Part shown: positions 1-8,706 of the stretch, one piece after another
How the letters are laid out: each line of letters begins with the position of its first letter
Position numbering within the stretch: position 1 is the first letter of the stretch
Assembly: GCA_022729915.1 (NCBI GenBank)
Contig: DZBP01000010.1
Location: 1-39,958 of the forward strand
Direction of reading: 5' to 3'
DNA: 39,958 nucleotides
Origin: Draconibacterium orientale
GTDB taxonomy: Bacteria > Bacteroidota > Bacteroidia > Bacteroidales > JAIFNL01
Notes under the pieces: model-generated
Databases searched by the model: none
Told to the model about the DNA's origin: nothing
Seen by the model: the letters and a program-made list of their open reading frames with translations, nothing else
Position numbers and translations under genes: made by a program

Positions 1-2265
1 GAAAAGGAACATGAGGGGCATAAGCACGACGAACACAGCGAGCACGACGGGCACGACCATTCCAAAACTTCGAGCCATAACGAAAGTGAAGCAAACCATG
101 AAGAGCACGAAAATAATATTTCCGGTAAAATAAACGAACTTTCCACTAACGGCTCACTCGAAGCCGTTGTGGGAGCTAGTGTTTATTGGGCAGGAACAAC
201 TTCCGGTACGCTGAGCAACGAAAACGGTGAATTTCAACTAACTAAACTAGGCGAAACAAATCGCCTAGTAATTAGTTTTGTGGGTTATTCAAACGACACT
301 ATTTTAATAAACGAATACAATTTTTTGGAGCTAACACTCAAAAAAGGCATAGAAATGGAAGAAATAGATGTGGTTTACAAGCGTAAAACCACTGAAATGT
401 CGTTTACAAATTCCATTAAATTGATGACCATCAATCAAGAAGAACTCAAAAAAGCGGCTTGTTGCAATCTTTCCGAAAGTTTCGATACCAACCCTACGAT
501 TGATGTGAGTTTTACCGATGCAATAACTGGAACAAAACAAATACAAATGCTCGGGTTATCAGGTGCTTATGTGCAAACAACCCGCGAAAATATTCCCGAT
601 GTACGAGGTTTAGCCGTATTGCAAGGTTTAAATTATACCCCTGGTCCATGGATTCAAAGTATTCAACTAAATACCGGAACAGGCAGTGTAATAAATGGTT
701 ACGAAAGTATAACCGGACAAATTAATGTAGAAATTAAAAAACCTCAGGACTCTGAAAGAATTTACCTAAATATTTATGCCAATAGTGAAAATAAAATTGA
801 AGCGAACTTAAATACTCGTATTAAATTTAACGATAAATGGAGCACCGGATTGTTGGTTCATGGAAGTTTTTTGAATACCGAATGGGACATGAATGACGAT
901 AATTTTATTGACCATCCTACTATGAATCAAAAAATTGCACTCAGCAGAACTACTTACCAACACGACGGTTGGCATATCGATTTGGGTTTAAAAGGAACTA
1001 TTTCCGACATCAAAAGCGGACAGCTTTCATCTTTAAACCAAACTAATCTTTGGCAATCGGAAATGAATACCCAACGAATAGAATCGTGGTTGAAAGTAGG
1101 TAAAGTATTAGATTTTGAACAATTTACAAGTTTTGGTTTTCAAACGTCAGTTACTTTGCATCAGCAAGATGCCTTTTTTGGAGCTAGAAATTATGATGCA
1201 AATCAAAACACTTTTTATACCAACTTAATTATCGAAAGAGAACTAAAAGCAAAAGGAAATGAAATTAAAACGGGAATAAGTTTTCAAGCAGACAAACTAA
1301 ATGAAAATGTAGTGGCTTTTGACTATTTGCGCAATGAAAAAGTACCCGGTATTTTTTTAGAGCATACCTATTCTAAAAATCCAAAGTTCACTCTTGTAAC
1401 AGGTTTGCGTGCCGATTTGCATTCCAATTATGGTATTTTTTTTACACCACGCTTACACATACGCTATGCACCTAGCGAACAAACAGTTATAAGACTTTCG
1501 GGCGGAAAAGGTTGGCGTACAGCAAGTATTTTTGCCGAAAATATTGGAATGTTTGCTTCAAACCGAACTATTATTGTACAATCAGAAGATACAGAAAATC
1601 CTTACGGGTTATCGCCGGAAGTTGCTTACAATCTGGGATTTAACTTTGCTCAAACTCTTTATTTGGGAAGCAAAGAGCTTGTAGTAAGTATCGACCTGTA
1701 TCGCACTCAATTTCAAAATAAAATTATAGCAAATTACGACGTTTCACCTCAAGAAATAAATTTTTATAATCTTAAAGGTGAGTCGTTTGCAAATAGTATT
1801 CAAATACAAATAGACCTTGAGTTATTCGAAAATTTTAATACTCGTTTAGCTTATCGTTTCAACGATACAAAAACAAATTTTAATCAAGATCAGCTCGAAA
1901 CCACACCTTTAACATCAACACACAGAGCATTTATCAACATGTCCTATTCAACAAAAAAGGAATGGAATTTTGATTTAACGGTAAATTATCAAGGAAAAAA
2001 ACGTATTCCAAATACCAGCTCAAATCCTGAAATTTACCAATTACAAGAATTTTCGCCAGCGTTTTTCCTTACAAACGGACAAATTAGTAAACATTGGAAA
2101 AAATTTGAACTTTATTTGGGCGTGGAAAATTTATTCAATTTTGTTCAAGAAAACCCAATTATTTCAGTTGAAAATCACGATTCGGAATATTTTGATGCCT
2201 CTTTGATTTGGGGTCCAATTCTGGGAAGAAAAACTTATGGCGGTTTGCGTTTTTTTATAAAATAA
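1..2265 (+). CDS. TonB-dependent receptor, His-rich, 5' end outside window
   Basis: The frame is open from base 1, so the GTG start at 169 in the ORF track is an artefact and the true start lies upstream. The first ~40 codons are rich in His, Asp and Glu (HEGHKHDEH, HDGHDH), a probable metal-binding stretch. Next comes a carboxypeptidase-D-like regulatory domain (GASVYW, then NENGEF), followed by a plug domain with the motif CCNLSESF and TGTKQIQMLGL, and then a 22-strand-type barrel ending in GGLRFFIK. The family is an outer-membrane, TonB-energised importer. In my recollection, receptors with this CCNLSESF plug often sit beside heavy-metal genes in Bacteroidota, which together with the His tract suggests a metal or metal-chelate substrate. 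The substrate is inference; the family call is firm. Confidence 0.9.
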   Translation, partial: EKEHEGHKHDEHSEHDGHDHSKTSSHNESEANHEEHENNISGKINELSTNGSLEAVVGASVYWAGTTSGTLSNENGEFQLTKLGETNRLVISFVGYSNDTILINEYNFLELTLKKGIEMEEIDVVYKRKTTEMSFTNSIKLMTINQEELKKAACCNLSESFDTNPTIDVSFTDAITGTKQIQMLGLSGAYVQTTRENIPDVRGLAVLQGLNYTPGPWIQSIQLNTGTGSVINGYESITGQINVEIKKPQDSERIYLNIYANSENKIEANLNTRIKFNDKWSTGLLVHGSFLNTEWDMNDDNFIDHPTMNQKIALSRTTYQHDGWHIDLGLKGTISDIKSGQLSSLNQTNLWQSEMNTQRIESWLKVGKVLDFEQFTSFGFQTSVTLHQQDAFFGARNYDANQNTFYTNLIIERELKAKGNEIKTGISFQADKLNENVVAFDYLRNEKVPGIFLEHTYSKNPKFTLVTGLRADLHSNYGIFFTPRLHIRYAPSEQTVIRLSGGKGWRTASIFAENIGMFASNRTIIVQSEDTENPYGLSPEVAYNLGFNFAQTLYLGSKELVVSIDLYRTQFQNKIIANYDVSPQEINFYNLKGESFANSIQIQIDLELFENFNTRLAYRFNDTKTNFNQDQLETTPLTSTHRAFINMSYSTKKEWNFDLTVNYQGKKRIPNTSSNPEIYQLQEFSPAFFLTNGQISKHWKKFELYLGVENLFNFVQENPIISVENHDSEYFDASLIWGPILGRKTYGGLRFFIK

Positions 2266-2277
2266 AGACCTACATTT

Positions 2278-2309
2278 TTTGGAAAATTTCAAAAAAAAGC
2301 ATATATTTA
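2278..2309 (+). promoter_or_regulatory. Putative Bacteroidota promoter for the ADP-ribosylglycohydrolase gene
   Basis: TTTG at 2278-2281 is followed after 20 bases by TATATTTA at 2302-2309. This matches the Bacteroidota primary-sigma pattern TTTG-N19-21-TAnnTTTG with one mismatch in the last base. It lies about 50 bases before the ATG at 2359. Confidence 0.4.
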
Positions 2310-2358
2310 CTTGCTCATTTTATTAAAATATATCGCTCTTTTTTGAAATTTTTAAATT

Positions 2359-3312
2359 ATGGAAAATAGAAATTATGCTAAAGATATTTTGCTAGGAGTA
2401 GCCGTGGGTGATGCTTTGGGAGTACCTTTTGAATTCAAAAGCCGAACCACAATTGCCTATCACCCAGCTACCGATATGGTTGGATACGGTACTTATGGGC
2501 AACCAGCCGGCACTTGGTCTGATGACAGCTCGCTTACTTTTTGCTTAGCAGAATCATTGCTCAATGGATTGAGTTATAATGATATAGCACAGAGTTTTAT
2601 TGATTGGTTTTATTACAATCGTTGGACTCCTTATGGCGAAGTGTTTGACGTGGGAAATACCACACAAGTAGCCCTCGAAAGGTTAAAACGTGGTATTGCA
2701 CCGGATTTAGCAGGCGAAAATTCCGAATCCTCTAATGGAAATGGTTCTTTGATGCGTATTTTGCCGCTTTTACTCTACACACACAACAAGCCCATTGATG
2801 CGCGTTTTGAGATTACTAAAAAAATTTCTTCCATTACGCATCGTCATATTCGTTCAATAATTGCCTGTTTTTATTATTTAGAATTTGCTCGTCATCTGCT
2901 CTATGGAGTAGAAAAATTTGAAGCCTATCGACTTCTTCAGACACAAATTCCAGAATTTTTAGTAACAAAAGAAATTCCTTTGAGCGAAATAAAGCCGTTT
3001 GAACGCCTTTTGGAAAAAAATATTTGGCAACTGCGTGAAAGAGAAATAAATTCGTCGGGTTATGTAATAGACTCATTAGAAGCCGCTTTGTGGTGTTTAC
3101 TCACAACAGACAATTATAAGAAAGCAGTTTTGAAAGCAGTAAATTTGGGCGAAGATACCGACACAACGGCTGCAATAGCTGGAGGATTGGCAGGTTTAAT
3201 TTATGGTTGGGAATCAATTCCAGCATTATGGGTGAGTGAGTTAGCTAAAATTGACGATATATTAACTTTAGCATTGCACTTATCTCAAAAATACCAAATG
3301 TCAATAAAATAA
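2359..3312 (+). CDS. ADP-ribosylglycohydrolase (DraG/ARH-like) family protein
   Basis: This 317-residue protein has the family hallmarks in order: an N-terminal LGVAVGDALGVPFEF, the metal-binding WSDDSS motif at residues 53-58, GNGSLMR in the middle, and the C-terminal GEDTDTTAA motif that completes the dinuclear Mg site. The family removes ADP-ribose from proteins or from small ADP-ribosylated molecules. All expected Asp/Thr metal ligands are visible, so it should be active. There is no signal peptide, so it is probably cytoplasmic. It stands alone, transcribed away from the receptor and ending at a strong terminator. The actual substrate cannot be deduced. Confidence 0.92.
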   Translation: MENRNYAKDILLGVAVGDALGVPFEFKSRTTIAYHPATDMVGYGTYGQPAGTWSDDSSLTFCLAESLLNGLSYNDIAQSFIDWFYYNRWTPYGEVFDVGNTTQVALERLKRGIAPDLAGENSESSNGNGSLMRILPLLLYTHNKPIDARFEITKKISSITHRHIRSIIACFYYLEFARHLLYGVEKFEAYRLLQTQIPEFLVTKEIPLSEIKPFERLLEKNIWQLREREINSSGYVIDSLEAALWCLLTTDNYKKAVLKAVNLGEDTDTTAAIAGGLAGLIYGWESIPALWVSELAKIDDILTLALHLSQKYQMSIK

Positions 3313-3370
3313 AAGAAATAGATTAATGTGTAAAATCTAAAAAAAGATTCCAAAACTTTTAAGTTATTCA

Positions 3371-3413
3371 AAAAAAAAAAAACGGCTAAGGTAAAATCTT
3401 AGTCGTTTTTTTT
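3371..3413. terminator. Bidirectional intrinsic terminator between convergent genes
   Basis: AACGGCTAAG (3381-3390) pairs with CTTAGTCGTT (3398-3407), with one G-U pair and a 7-base loop. An A-run precedes it and a T-run follows, so it can stop transcription from both strands. It sits between the stops at 3312 (+) and 3450 (-). Confidence 0.85.
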
Positions 3414-3449
3414 AGTATAAATCAAATGTAATTTCAAAAAAAAGAATAA

Positions 3450-4652
3450 CTAAATATAAGCTAATTCTTCCAAAGCTTCTTTAATTAGCATATAAGTATG
3501 CTCAATATCATTATCCAAACCTACCGAAAAACGAACCAATCCTGGCGAAAGCCCCATTTCCGACTGAGTTTCGGCAGGTACTTCCGATGAGGTACTCGAA
3601 CCCGAATTGCTAAAAAGTGTTTTGAAATAACCCAAGCTAACTGCGAGGTAACCAACCCCTTTGGCTTGCATCAATTCCATTAAACTATCGGCGCGCTCTT
3701 TGGTTTGCATGTTGATAGCTATAATTCCTCCGTAACTAAATTGCGAATTCATCATCGAATTAAGCAATTCGTGTCCAGGGTGTGATTTCAAACCCGGGTA
3801 CGAAACTTGTATGCCAAGCTCAGTAAAGCGATTGGCTAAATACATTGCGTTGTGTCCGTGTTGTTTCATTCTAATGTGCAGAGTATGAAGGTTTTTCAAG
3901 ATTCCAGATGAGCGCAAAGGGTCAAGTGCCGGACCTAATAACATAGCCGTTCCGGAATTTACATTTACCAAGTCATTAATAAATTTAGAATCAGCGCAAA
4001 TAGCTCCAGCTACTAAATCATTTTTCCCATTAATAAACTTGGTCATACTATACACAACTATATGAGCACCAAGCTTATGAGGAGCAAGAATCATGGGTGA
4101 AAAAGTATTATCAACCACTAATTTAATTCCATGTTCATTTGCAATTTTCGCCATTTCAGGAATATCCGATATTTGCAACAATGGATTTGAAATTGATTCG
4201 GTATAAATAAGTTTTGTATTTGGTTTAATAGCTTTTCTAATTTGCTCTAAATTAGTAGGATCAACAAAAGTAACTTCAATATTAAATTTAGGCAAATAAT
4301 TTTTTAAGAAAGCAAAAGTACCTCCGTAAGTAGTCATACTCGAAACAATGTGGTCTCCAGCGTTGCAAAGTTGCAGCATAGTGCAAGTAATTGCAGCCAT
4401 TCCTGAGGCTGTAACCCACGCACTTTCAGTTCCTTCCATAGTAGAAAGTGCATCTGCCAAATATTTATTTGATGGATTCCAATGGCGCGAATACAAAAAA
4501 CAACCTTCTGCAACACCTTCAAAGGTATCGACCATAGTTTTCGCACCTAAAAAAGTAAAGGTCGAAGAATCAGTTATTGAGGGATTTACATCGCCAAACT
4601 CGCCAAATTGTGCAAGATATTGCACTTGGGTTGCTGGATCAAAATTTTTCAT
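3450..4652 (-). CDS. Cys/Met-metabolism PLP-dependent lyase (methionine gamma-lyase/cystathionine lyase type)
   Basis: A 400-residue fold-type I PLP enzyme of the trans-sulfuration family, at the usual length. Visible features are ASGMAAI (PLP phosphate binding, ~82-88), DNTF with Asp181 (contacts the pyridine nitrogen) and SMTKF with Lys205 as the probable Schiff-base lysine. The C-terminal SLGYFKTLFSNSGSSTSSEVP resembles the substrate carboxylate-binding loop of gamma-lyases, with Ser-rich substitutions. The family performs beta/gamma elimination or replacement on methionine, cystathionine, homocysteine or O-acyl-homoserine. Sequence reading alone does not fix which, so no symbol is given. 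It is a single gene with its own promoter-like region and shares the terminator at 3371-3413. Confidence 0.88.
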   Translation of the reverse strand: MKNFDPATQVQYLAQFGEFGDVNPSITDSSTFTFLGAKTMVDTFEGVAEGCFLYSRHWNPSNKYLADALSTMEGTESAWVTASGMAAITCTMLQLCNAGDHIVSSMTTYGGTFAFLKNYLPKFNIEVTFVDPTNLEQIRKAIKPNTKLIYTESISNPLLQISDIPEMAKIANEHGIKLVVDNTFSPMILAPHKLGAHIVVYSMTKFINGKNDLVAGAICADSKFINDLVNVNSGTAMLLGPALDPLRSSGILKNLHTLHIRMKQHGHNAMYLANRFTELGIQVSYPGLKSHPGHELLNSMMNSQFSYGGIIAINMQTKERADSLMELMQAKGVGYLAVSLGYFKTLFSNSGSSTSSEVPAETQSEMGLSPGLVRFSVGLDNDIEHTYMLIKEALEELAYI

Positions 4653-4759
4653 ACGTTCTTGGTTTTATTTAATTTTTCTTGGGTTCAAAGTTTTTGTTAT
4701 GAGTGCTATAAATAATTTTTTTGAGAAATTACACATCTTCATGTACAAACTTTCGGGGG

Positions 4760-4767
4760 CAAATGTA
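4760..4767 (-). promoter_or_regulatory. Putative -7 element of the PLP-lyase gene
   Basis: Minus-strand TACATTTG matches the Bacteroidota -7 consensus TAnnTTTG exactly and lies about 108 bases before the start codon. The nearest TTTG upstream is only 15 bases away, shorter than the usual 19-21, so the call is weak. Confidence 0.35.
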
Positions 4768-4825
4768 TGAATTAATTTAATACAAAATACGAATTATGTT
4801 CAATAACATTTTTGCAAAAAAAGTG

Positions 4826-4920
4826 AAAAAAGTAAAGATTGTAAAGTGAAGGTATTTGCACAAAAAGAAGGAAAAAAAGTAAAAATATATGAATTTCAAT
4901 GTATTTTTTTTCAAAAAAAA
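4826..4920. repeat. Diverged duplicate of the 13236-13345 segment (copy A)
   Basis: AAAGTAAAGATTGTAAAGTG followed by AGGTATTT here corresponds to AAAGTAAAGATTCTAAAGTG followed by AGGTATTT at about 13236. Similarity continues, with gaps, through an A-rich stretch and AAAAATATAT. Both copies lie on the same side (3' side, minus strand) of a SpoIIE gene or remnant, so this looks like the flank of a duplicated locus. Confidence 0.65.
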
Positions 4921-4998
4921 TAAATAATGAATAAAATTAAGATTATATTTTAAAATTATATTATAACTAAAAATAATAAAAAATTAGCACTAAAATTT

Positions 4999-6213
4999 TT
5001 ATAGCTGAAAACCGATAATCAAAATATCATCTACTTGTTTTGTGATTTTTCCAGAACCGTTTTCGGCATCTTTCCACGCAACAAAGGCTTCTTCAAATTT
5101 TTCAGCTTGCTCAGGTAATGCTATTTTTTGAGCATTTAGTTCAATAATCATATTTTTTAGCGCGGTATATCCAAATTTTCGGTTATCCTTGCCCCCAAAT
5201 TGGTCGGCAAAGCCGTCAGAAAAAATATAAAAAACATCACCCTCTTGAAATTCAATATCTGTATTTTCAAAATTACGTTCTTTAGCATAAATTCCTATCG
5301 GATTTTTTACCGATTTAGTTACCAAAAGTTCGCCATCTCTAAGCATGTAAAGTGGATTGTTTGCTCCTGAGAATTGCATTTTTCTATTTTTTAGATTTAC
5401 AATACAAATAGCCATATCCATTCCATCTTTTGAAGTAGATTCTTTGGATTGAGATAACGATTCTTTAACAAGAATTCTCATATTTTCGAGTATTTGTGCG
5501 GCATCTAAGTTGTTGGGTTTAACTGTTTCGTTCAAAAAAGATATTCCTAACATGCTCATAAATGCACCGGGTACACCATGCCCTGTGCAATCAGCTGCTG
5601 CAATTACAAGTGAATCGTCTATTTGTCTTATCCAATAAAAGTCGCCAGAAACAATATCTCTTGGTCGCCAAAAAATAAAATAATTTGGTATTTTTTTGTT
5701 CAAAATTTCTTTTGATGGTAGCAGAGCCGTTTGTATTTTTTGAGCATATTTAATACTATCCGTTACTTCATTGTGGCGTCTTTCTATTTCTTTTTTTAAT
5801 TTGTCAATTCGTTCTTTTTCTTTGTGAATGGCTAAACTTTGTTGCCAAAGTTTTTTGTTTTTTTCGGTAAATTTTTCTTTTTCTATTTCAAGTTCCTCTT
5901 TTTCAGAGATTAAGCTTTTCAATTGAAGCTGAGTATCTATGTTTTTATTTTGGGCTAAAGATTCAGAATCGTTTGTTTTATCACAATTCATGTTTTCAAG
6001 TTTTCGCTTGTAATCGGTCAAAATATAGTTTAGCCGATTGATTTCTTTCTCTGAATCTTTTTTAAGCTCTAAGTGTTTTTTTTCTAATTTTGAATATTTT
6101 TCTGTTGGTTTATTGAATTTTCGCTTCAAAAACCAAAACATAAAAACACTAAAAACGCTTAATACAATTAAGAGAACAGCATAAAAATAGATATTTTCAA
6201 AAAAAGCAAACAT
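4999..6213 (-). CDS. Membrane-anchored SpoIIE-type PP2C protein phosphatase
   Basis: I place the start at the ATG ending at 6213 (MFAFFENIYF, 404 residues) rather than the TTG at 6255, because the TTG immediately follows the upstream stop and the ATG has an A-rich Bacteroidota leader. The protein has one N-terminal membrane helix (~7-27), a long charged coiled coil (~35-155), and a C-terminal SpoIIE/PP2C phosphatase domain. That domain shows GDFYWIRQ, AAADCTGHGVPGAFMS and FSDGFADQFGG, which carry the metal-binding Asp residues. The family dephosphorylates Ser/Thr-phosphorylated proteins, often in partner-switching or stress signalling. It is the last gene of a five-gene minus-strand set and follows the lipoprotein gene by 42 bases. 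A decayed paralogue lies at 13501-13630. Confidence 0.9.
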   Translation of the reverse strand: MFAFFENIYFYAVLLIVLSVFSVFMFWFLKRKFNKPTEKYSKLEKKHLELKKDSEKEINRLNYILTDYKRKLENMNCDKTNDSESLAQNKNIDTQLQLKSLISEKEELEIEKEKFTEKNKKLWQQSLAIHKEKERIDKLKKEIERRHNEVTDSIKYAQKIQTALLPSKEILNKKIPNYFIFWRPRDIVSGDFYWIRQIDDSLVIAAADCTGHGVPGAFMSMLGISFLNETVKPNNLDAAQILENMRILVKESLSQSKESTSKDGMDMAICIVNLKNRKMQFSGANNPLYMLRDGELLVTKSVKNPIGIYAKERNFENTDIEFQEGDVFYIFSDGFADQFGGKDNRKFGYTALKNMIIELNAQKIALPEQAEKFEEAFVAWKDAENGSGKITKQVDDILIIGFQL

Positions 6214-6255
6214 TTTATATTTTTTTAATTTTATAACTATTCGAAAAAAATTCAA

Positions 6256-7461
6256 TTATTCCATCAAAACAGTTCCATCTGTTTTTGTTTTTAGTACAAA
6301 TATATTTTCGACACCAAAACTATTTTTCTTTCCAAGCAACGTTAGCGAGCCCGAATGATTTACAAATACTCCAATACCTGTAGTTCCTTCATTACTACGT
6401 ACTTCGCCTAATTCCGTATAAGTATTATCAGATAACTTAGACCAAGACATACTGAGCTTGTTTAGTTCAAAAATATTGTTAGTTACCACTCCTACAAAAT
6501 AAATATCGCTATTTATTAAGCTAGTAGATAAGCAAATAAATTGTTTGTTTCCGGTATTAATGTCGTAAGTATTTATGCTATTACCTTCAAAATCATATTC
6601 TTGTATCTGATTAGTTCCATTATAATAGCTATTTGTTATAAAAAAATAATGGTCGTTAGCGACAAGCGAATAAGTTAAGTTTCCACTGATATAAACAGAC
6701 ATAGTATCGATAACATTTCCCGTATAGTCGATAGTAAAAATATAGGGTTTATATCCAGATACTGAAAACATTGGCGAATCGAAAATAATGGAAAATTGAT
6801 TGTTTTCGTACCTCAAAACTTTCCAAAATTCATAAGCTTCAGGTATAACAAGTTTTACGTTAGAAAGTAATTCGCCTGATTGTGAATACTTTGAAATTTG
6901 CAAAGTCAATATATTTATAAATGTATTATCGTCCCATTTTGAGTTCTTACTCAAGCAAATAATATTTCCTTGATTATCTTGATATGCGCTGAAATACGAA
7001 AATAAATTTGCTTCATTTTCTGATCCGTCAATTCCATCGATTAAAGGTTTTTGCCAATTAAAAAGCACGTTTCCACTTTGGTCGAACTTGATAAATTGAA
7101 CGTGCTGAATCGTATTTCTGTATTTAACCGAATCGGTATGCACAACCGCTAAAAGAAATTGATTATCAGTAGTTTTATCTAATACAAAATTTGAAATATC
7201 AACTTTTGCTGAGAAATTAAATAATTCGGCAAGTTTGTTTTGCCAAAGAATTTCACCAGAAGAGCTAATTTTTGTCAAATATCTTAATTTTTCGCTTTCG
7301 GTAATCAACACAAAACCATCGTCGGTAATAATAGGAGTAAGTATTGCTTTTTGGCTATATACCAGCAGATTATGTTCGTCGGCTGTTGCTAATGTAATTT
7401 CATATTTTTGGCAAGAAGCTACAAAAAGTGCCATAAGCAACACTATAACTATTTTTTTCAT
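6256..7461 (-). CDS. Lipoprotein with predicted beta-propeller-like repeats, function unknown
   Basis: A 401-residue protein with an N-terminal lipoprotein signal (hydrophobic segment ending LFVASC, lipidated Cys ~17). The rest is beta-rich. Phrases such as TKISSSGEILWQNKL and KFDQSGNVLFNW recur in the style of PQQ/delta-60-like propeller blades. I do not recognise a named family. It lies between the TPR/barrel gene and the SpoIIE phosphatase on the same strand, so it may be an envelope-side component of the same signalling module; that role is inference. Confidence 0.75.
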   Translation of the reverse strand: MKKIVIVLLMALFVASCQKYEITLATADEHNLLVYSQKAILTPIITDDGFVLITESEKLRYLTKISSSGEILWQNKLAELFNFSAKVDISNFVLDKTTDNQFLLAVVHTDSVKYRNTIQHVQFIKFDQSGNVLFNWQKPLIDGIDGSENEANLFSYFSAYQDNQGNIICLSKNSKWDDNTFINILTLQISKYSQSGELLSNVKLVIPEAYEFWKVLRYENNQFSIIFDSPMFSVSGYKPYIFTIDYTGNVIDTMSVYISGNLTYSLVANDHYFFITNSYYNGTNQIQEYDFEGNSINTYDINTGNKQFICLSTSLINSDIYFVGVVTNNIFELNKLSMSWSKLSDNTYTELGEVRSNEGTTGIGVFVNHSGSLTLLGKKNSFGVENIFVLKTKTDGTVLME

Positions 7462-7636
7462 TATTCTGAATTTTACAAAGTTATTATAAAATATTTAGCC
7501 CATCTTACTTTTATTCTGTTGCAATTAAGTAATATATTAATTGGTTTTCAGAACAAATATCCTAATTATTTAATTGAAAAATATTTAAAAAAAGTAGGAT
7601 AATTTTATAAAGAATGTATAATCGGTCAAAATCAAA

Positions 7637-8668
7637 TCAATATTTTGCTTTGATTTTGTAAAAAAACGTATATTTCAATCCAAAAGTATAAGTTGTTGTT
7701 TTGAAATGAAATAAGTCATCAGTGTAGTACATCTGAAATTCATAAGGCGCACTAACACCAATTTCCTTTTTGGTAAAAGGCAAAAGATTCATTGAATTGT
7801 TTGCTTTTAGTGAAAAAGTAAACCTATCGAGCCTATAATCAATTGCTAATCCTAAACTTACACCTACATTATCTACATTTCGATAGTTGTCGGTTTTAAA
7901 TTCAATGTTTAGAAGTTCGTTATTGATATTAGAGAGAACACTTTGGTTAAAATATCCATCAAGATTTCTGGCACGTGTATAAAATACTCCGGTATAAATT
8001 GTTGTATAAAATTTCTTGAATACTTTAAAAGAAGAACTTAATTCAATTGGAAATTTAAGTTCTGAAAAGCGTTCGTCGAAATACAAATAAGTAGTATCAG
8101 AAAACGGAATTTTGCGAGAATATGAAAATTTTGTTGTTGAAATTCCAAAATTTAAATTTAAATATTTGAAGATATTTTTACTTAAATCGACTTGAAAAAG
8201 AGTTGAATTAGACAAAATATATTCTTGTGTATAGTCTGCTTTATCCCAAATTGTGTATCTTTTTATAATTATGGGCTTAATTATAGCTGAACCAACAGTG
8301 AAACCAATTGTTAAACTCGGATAACGTTCAAATTTACTCAGAGCTTCCGAAAACAAAACAGGGTCAGTGGTTTGCGCTTCGTATAATGGTTCTTTTTTTA
8401 AGAAACGATACGTTAATCTATCGGCTTGTTCTATGTTGTCGATTTCGTAATGAGCGGCGGCTAAGTACTTGTATGCCTGAGTTTTTTCACTACCTCTGTA
8501 TTTACATGATTTCATTTTATCTTCCAAAAGCTGAATCGTTTGTTCAAACAAACCTCCATTATAAAGTTCGATAGCTTTTCCTAAATCTTCGCGACAAGTG
8601 GTCTGCGAAAATGCTGAAAAACTAAACGACGAAAATAAAATTAATAAGATATAATTTAATCTTTGCAT
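7637..8668 (-). CDS. Secreted TPR protein with predicted C-terminal outer-membrane beta-barrel
   Basis: A 343-residue protein with a Sec signal peptide (LILFSSFSFSAFSQ, cleavage near residue 22). Residues ~25-110 are helical with TPR-like spacing (LYNGGLFEQTIQLLED, then KYLAAAHYEIDNIEQADRL). From about residue 115 the sequence switches to alternating aromatic/polar strands (SLTIGFTVGS, YRLDRFTFSLKANNS, TYTFGLKYTFFYK), which looks like a small outer-membrane barrel. I know of no characterised homologue. It starts 38 bases after the nSTAND gene stop, which supports cotranscription. A role linking the STAND protein's system to the outer membrane is speculation. Confidence 0.72.
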   Translation of the reverse strand: MQRLNYILLILFSSFSFSAFSQTTCREDLGKAIELYNGGLFEQTIQLLEDKMKSCKYRGSEKTQAYKYLAAAHYEIDNIEQADRLTYRFLKKEPLYEAQTTDPVLFSEALSKFERYPSLTIGFTVGSAIIKPIIIKRYTIWDKADYTQEYILSNSTLFQVDLSKNIFKYLNLNFGISTTKFSYSRKIPFSDTTYLYFDERFSELKFPIELSSSFKVFKKFYTTIYTGVFYTRARNLDGYFNQSVLSNINNELLNIEFKTDNYRNVDNVGVSLGLAIDYRLDRFTFSLKANNSMNLLPFTKKEIGVSAPYEFQMYYTDDLFHFKTTTYTFGLKYTFFYKIKAKY

Positions 8669-8706
8669 AGTTCACTTTTTTTCGATATTTTTAGTCAATC
8701 AAATCT

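Larger units (their letters stand above)
4653..4998. other. Intergenic region: 5' end of the PLP-lyase gene and 3' flank of the SpoIIE gene
   Basis: No gene is supported here; the + strand ORF at 4348-4770 is a shadow of the lyase gene. The half next to the lyase carries a promoter-like TACATTTG on the minus strand. The half next to the SpoIIE gene (about 4826-4920) has a diverged second copy at about 13236-13345. The remainder is very AT-rich. Confidence 0.6.

Noticed and set aside
4348-4770. 140-residue + strand ORF
   Set aside because: Mostly antisense to the PLP-lyase gene, whose family motifs are unmistakable; no recognisable features of its own.
6214-6255. N-terminal extension of the SpoIIE protein from a TTG start
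   Set aside because: The TTG immediately follows the upstream stop; the ATG at 6213 directly precedes the membrane helix and is more likely.
7408-7602. 64-residue + strand ORF
   Set aside because: Part antisense to the lipoprotein gene start and part AT-rich intergenic sequence; no supporting features.
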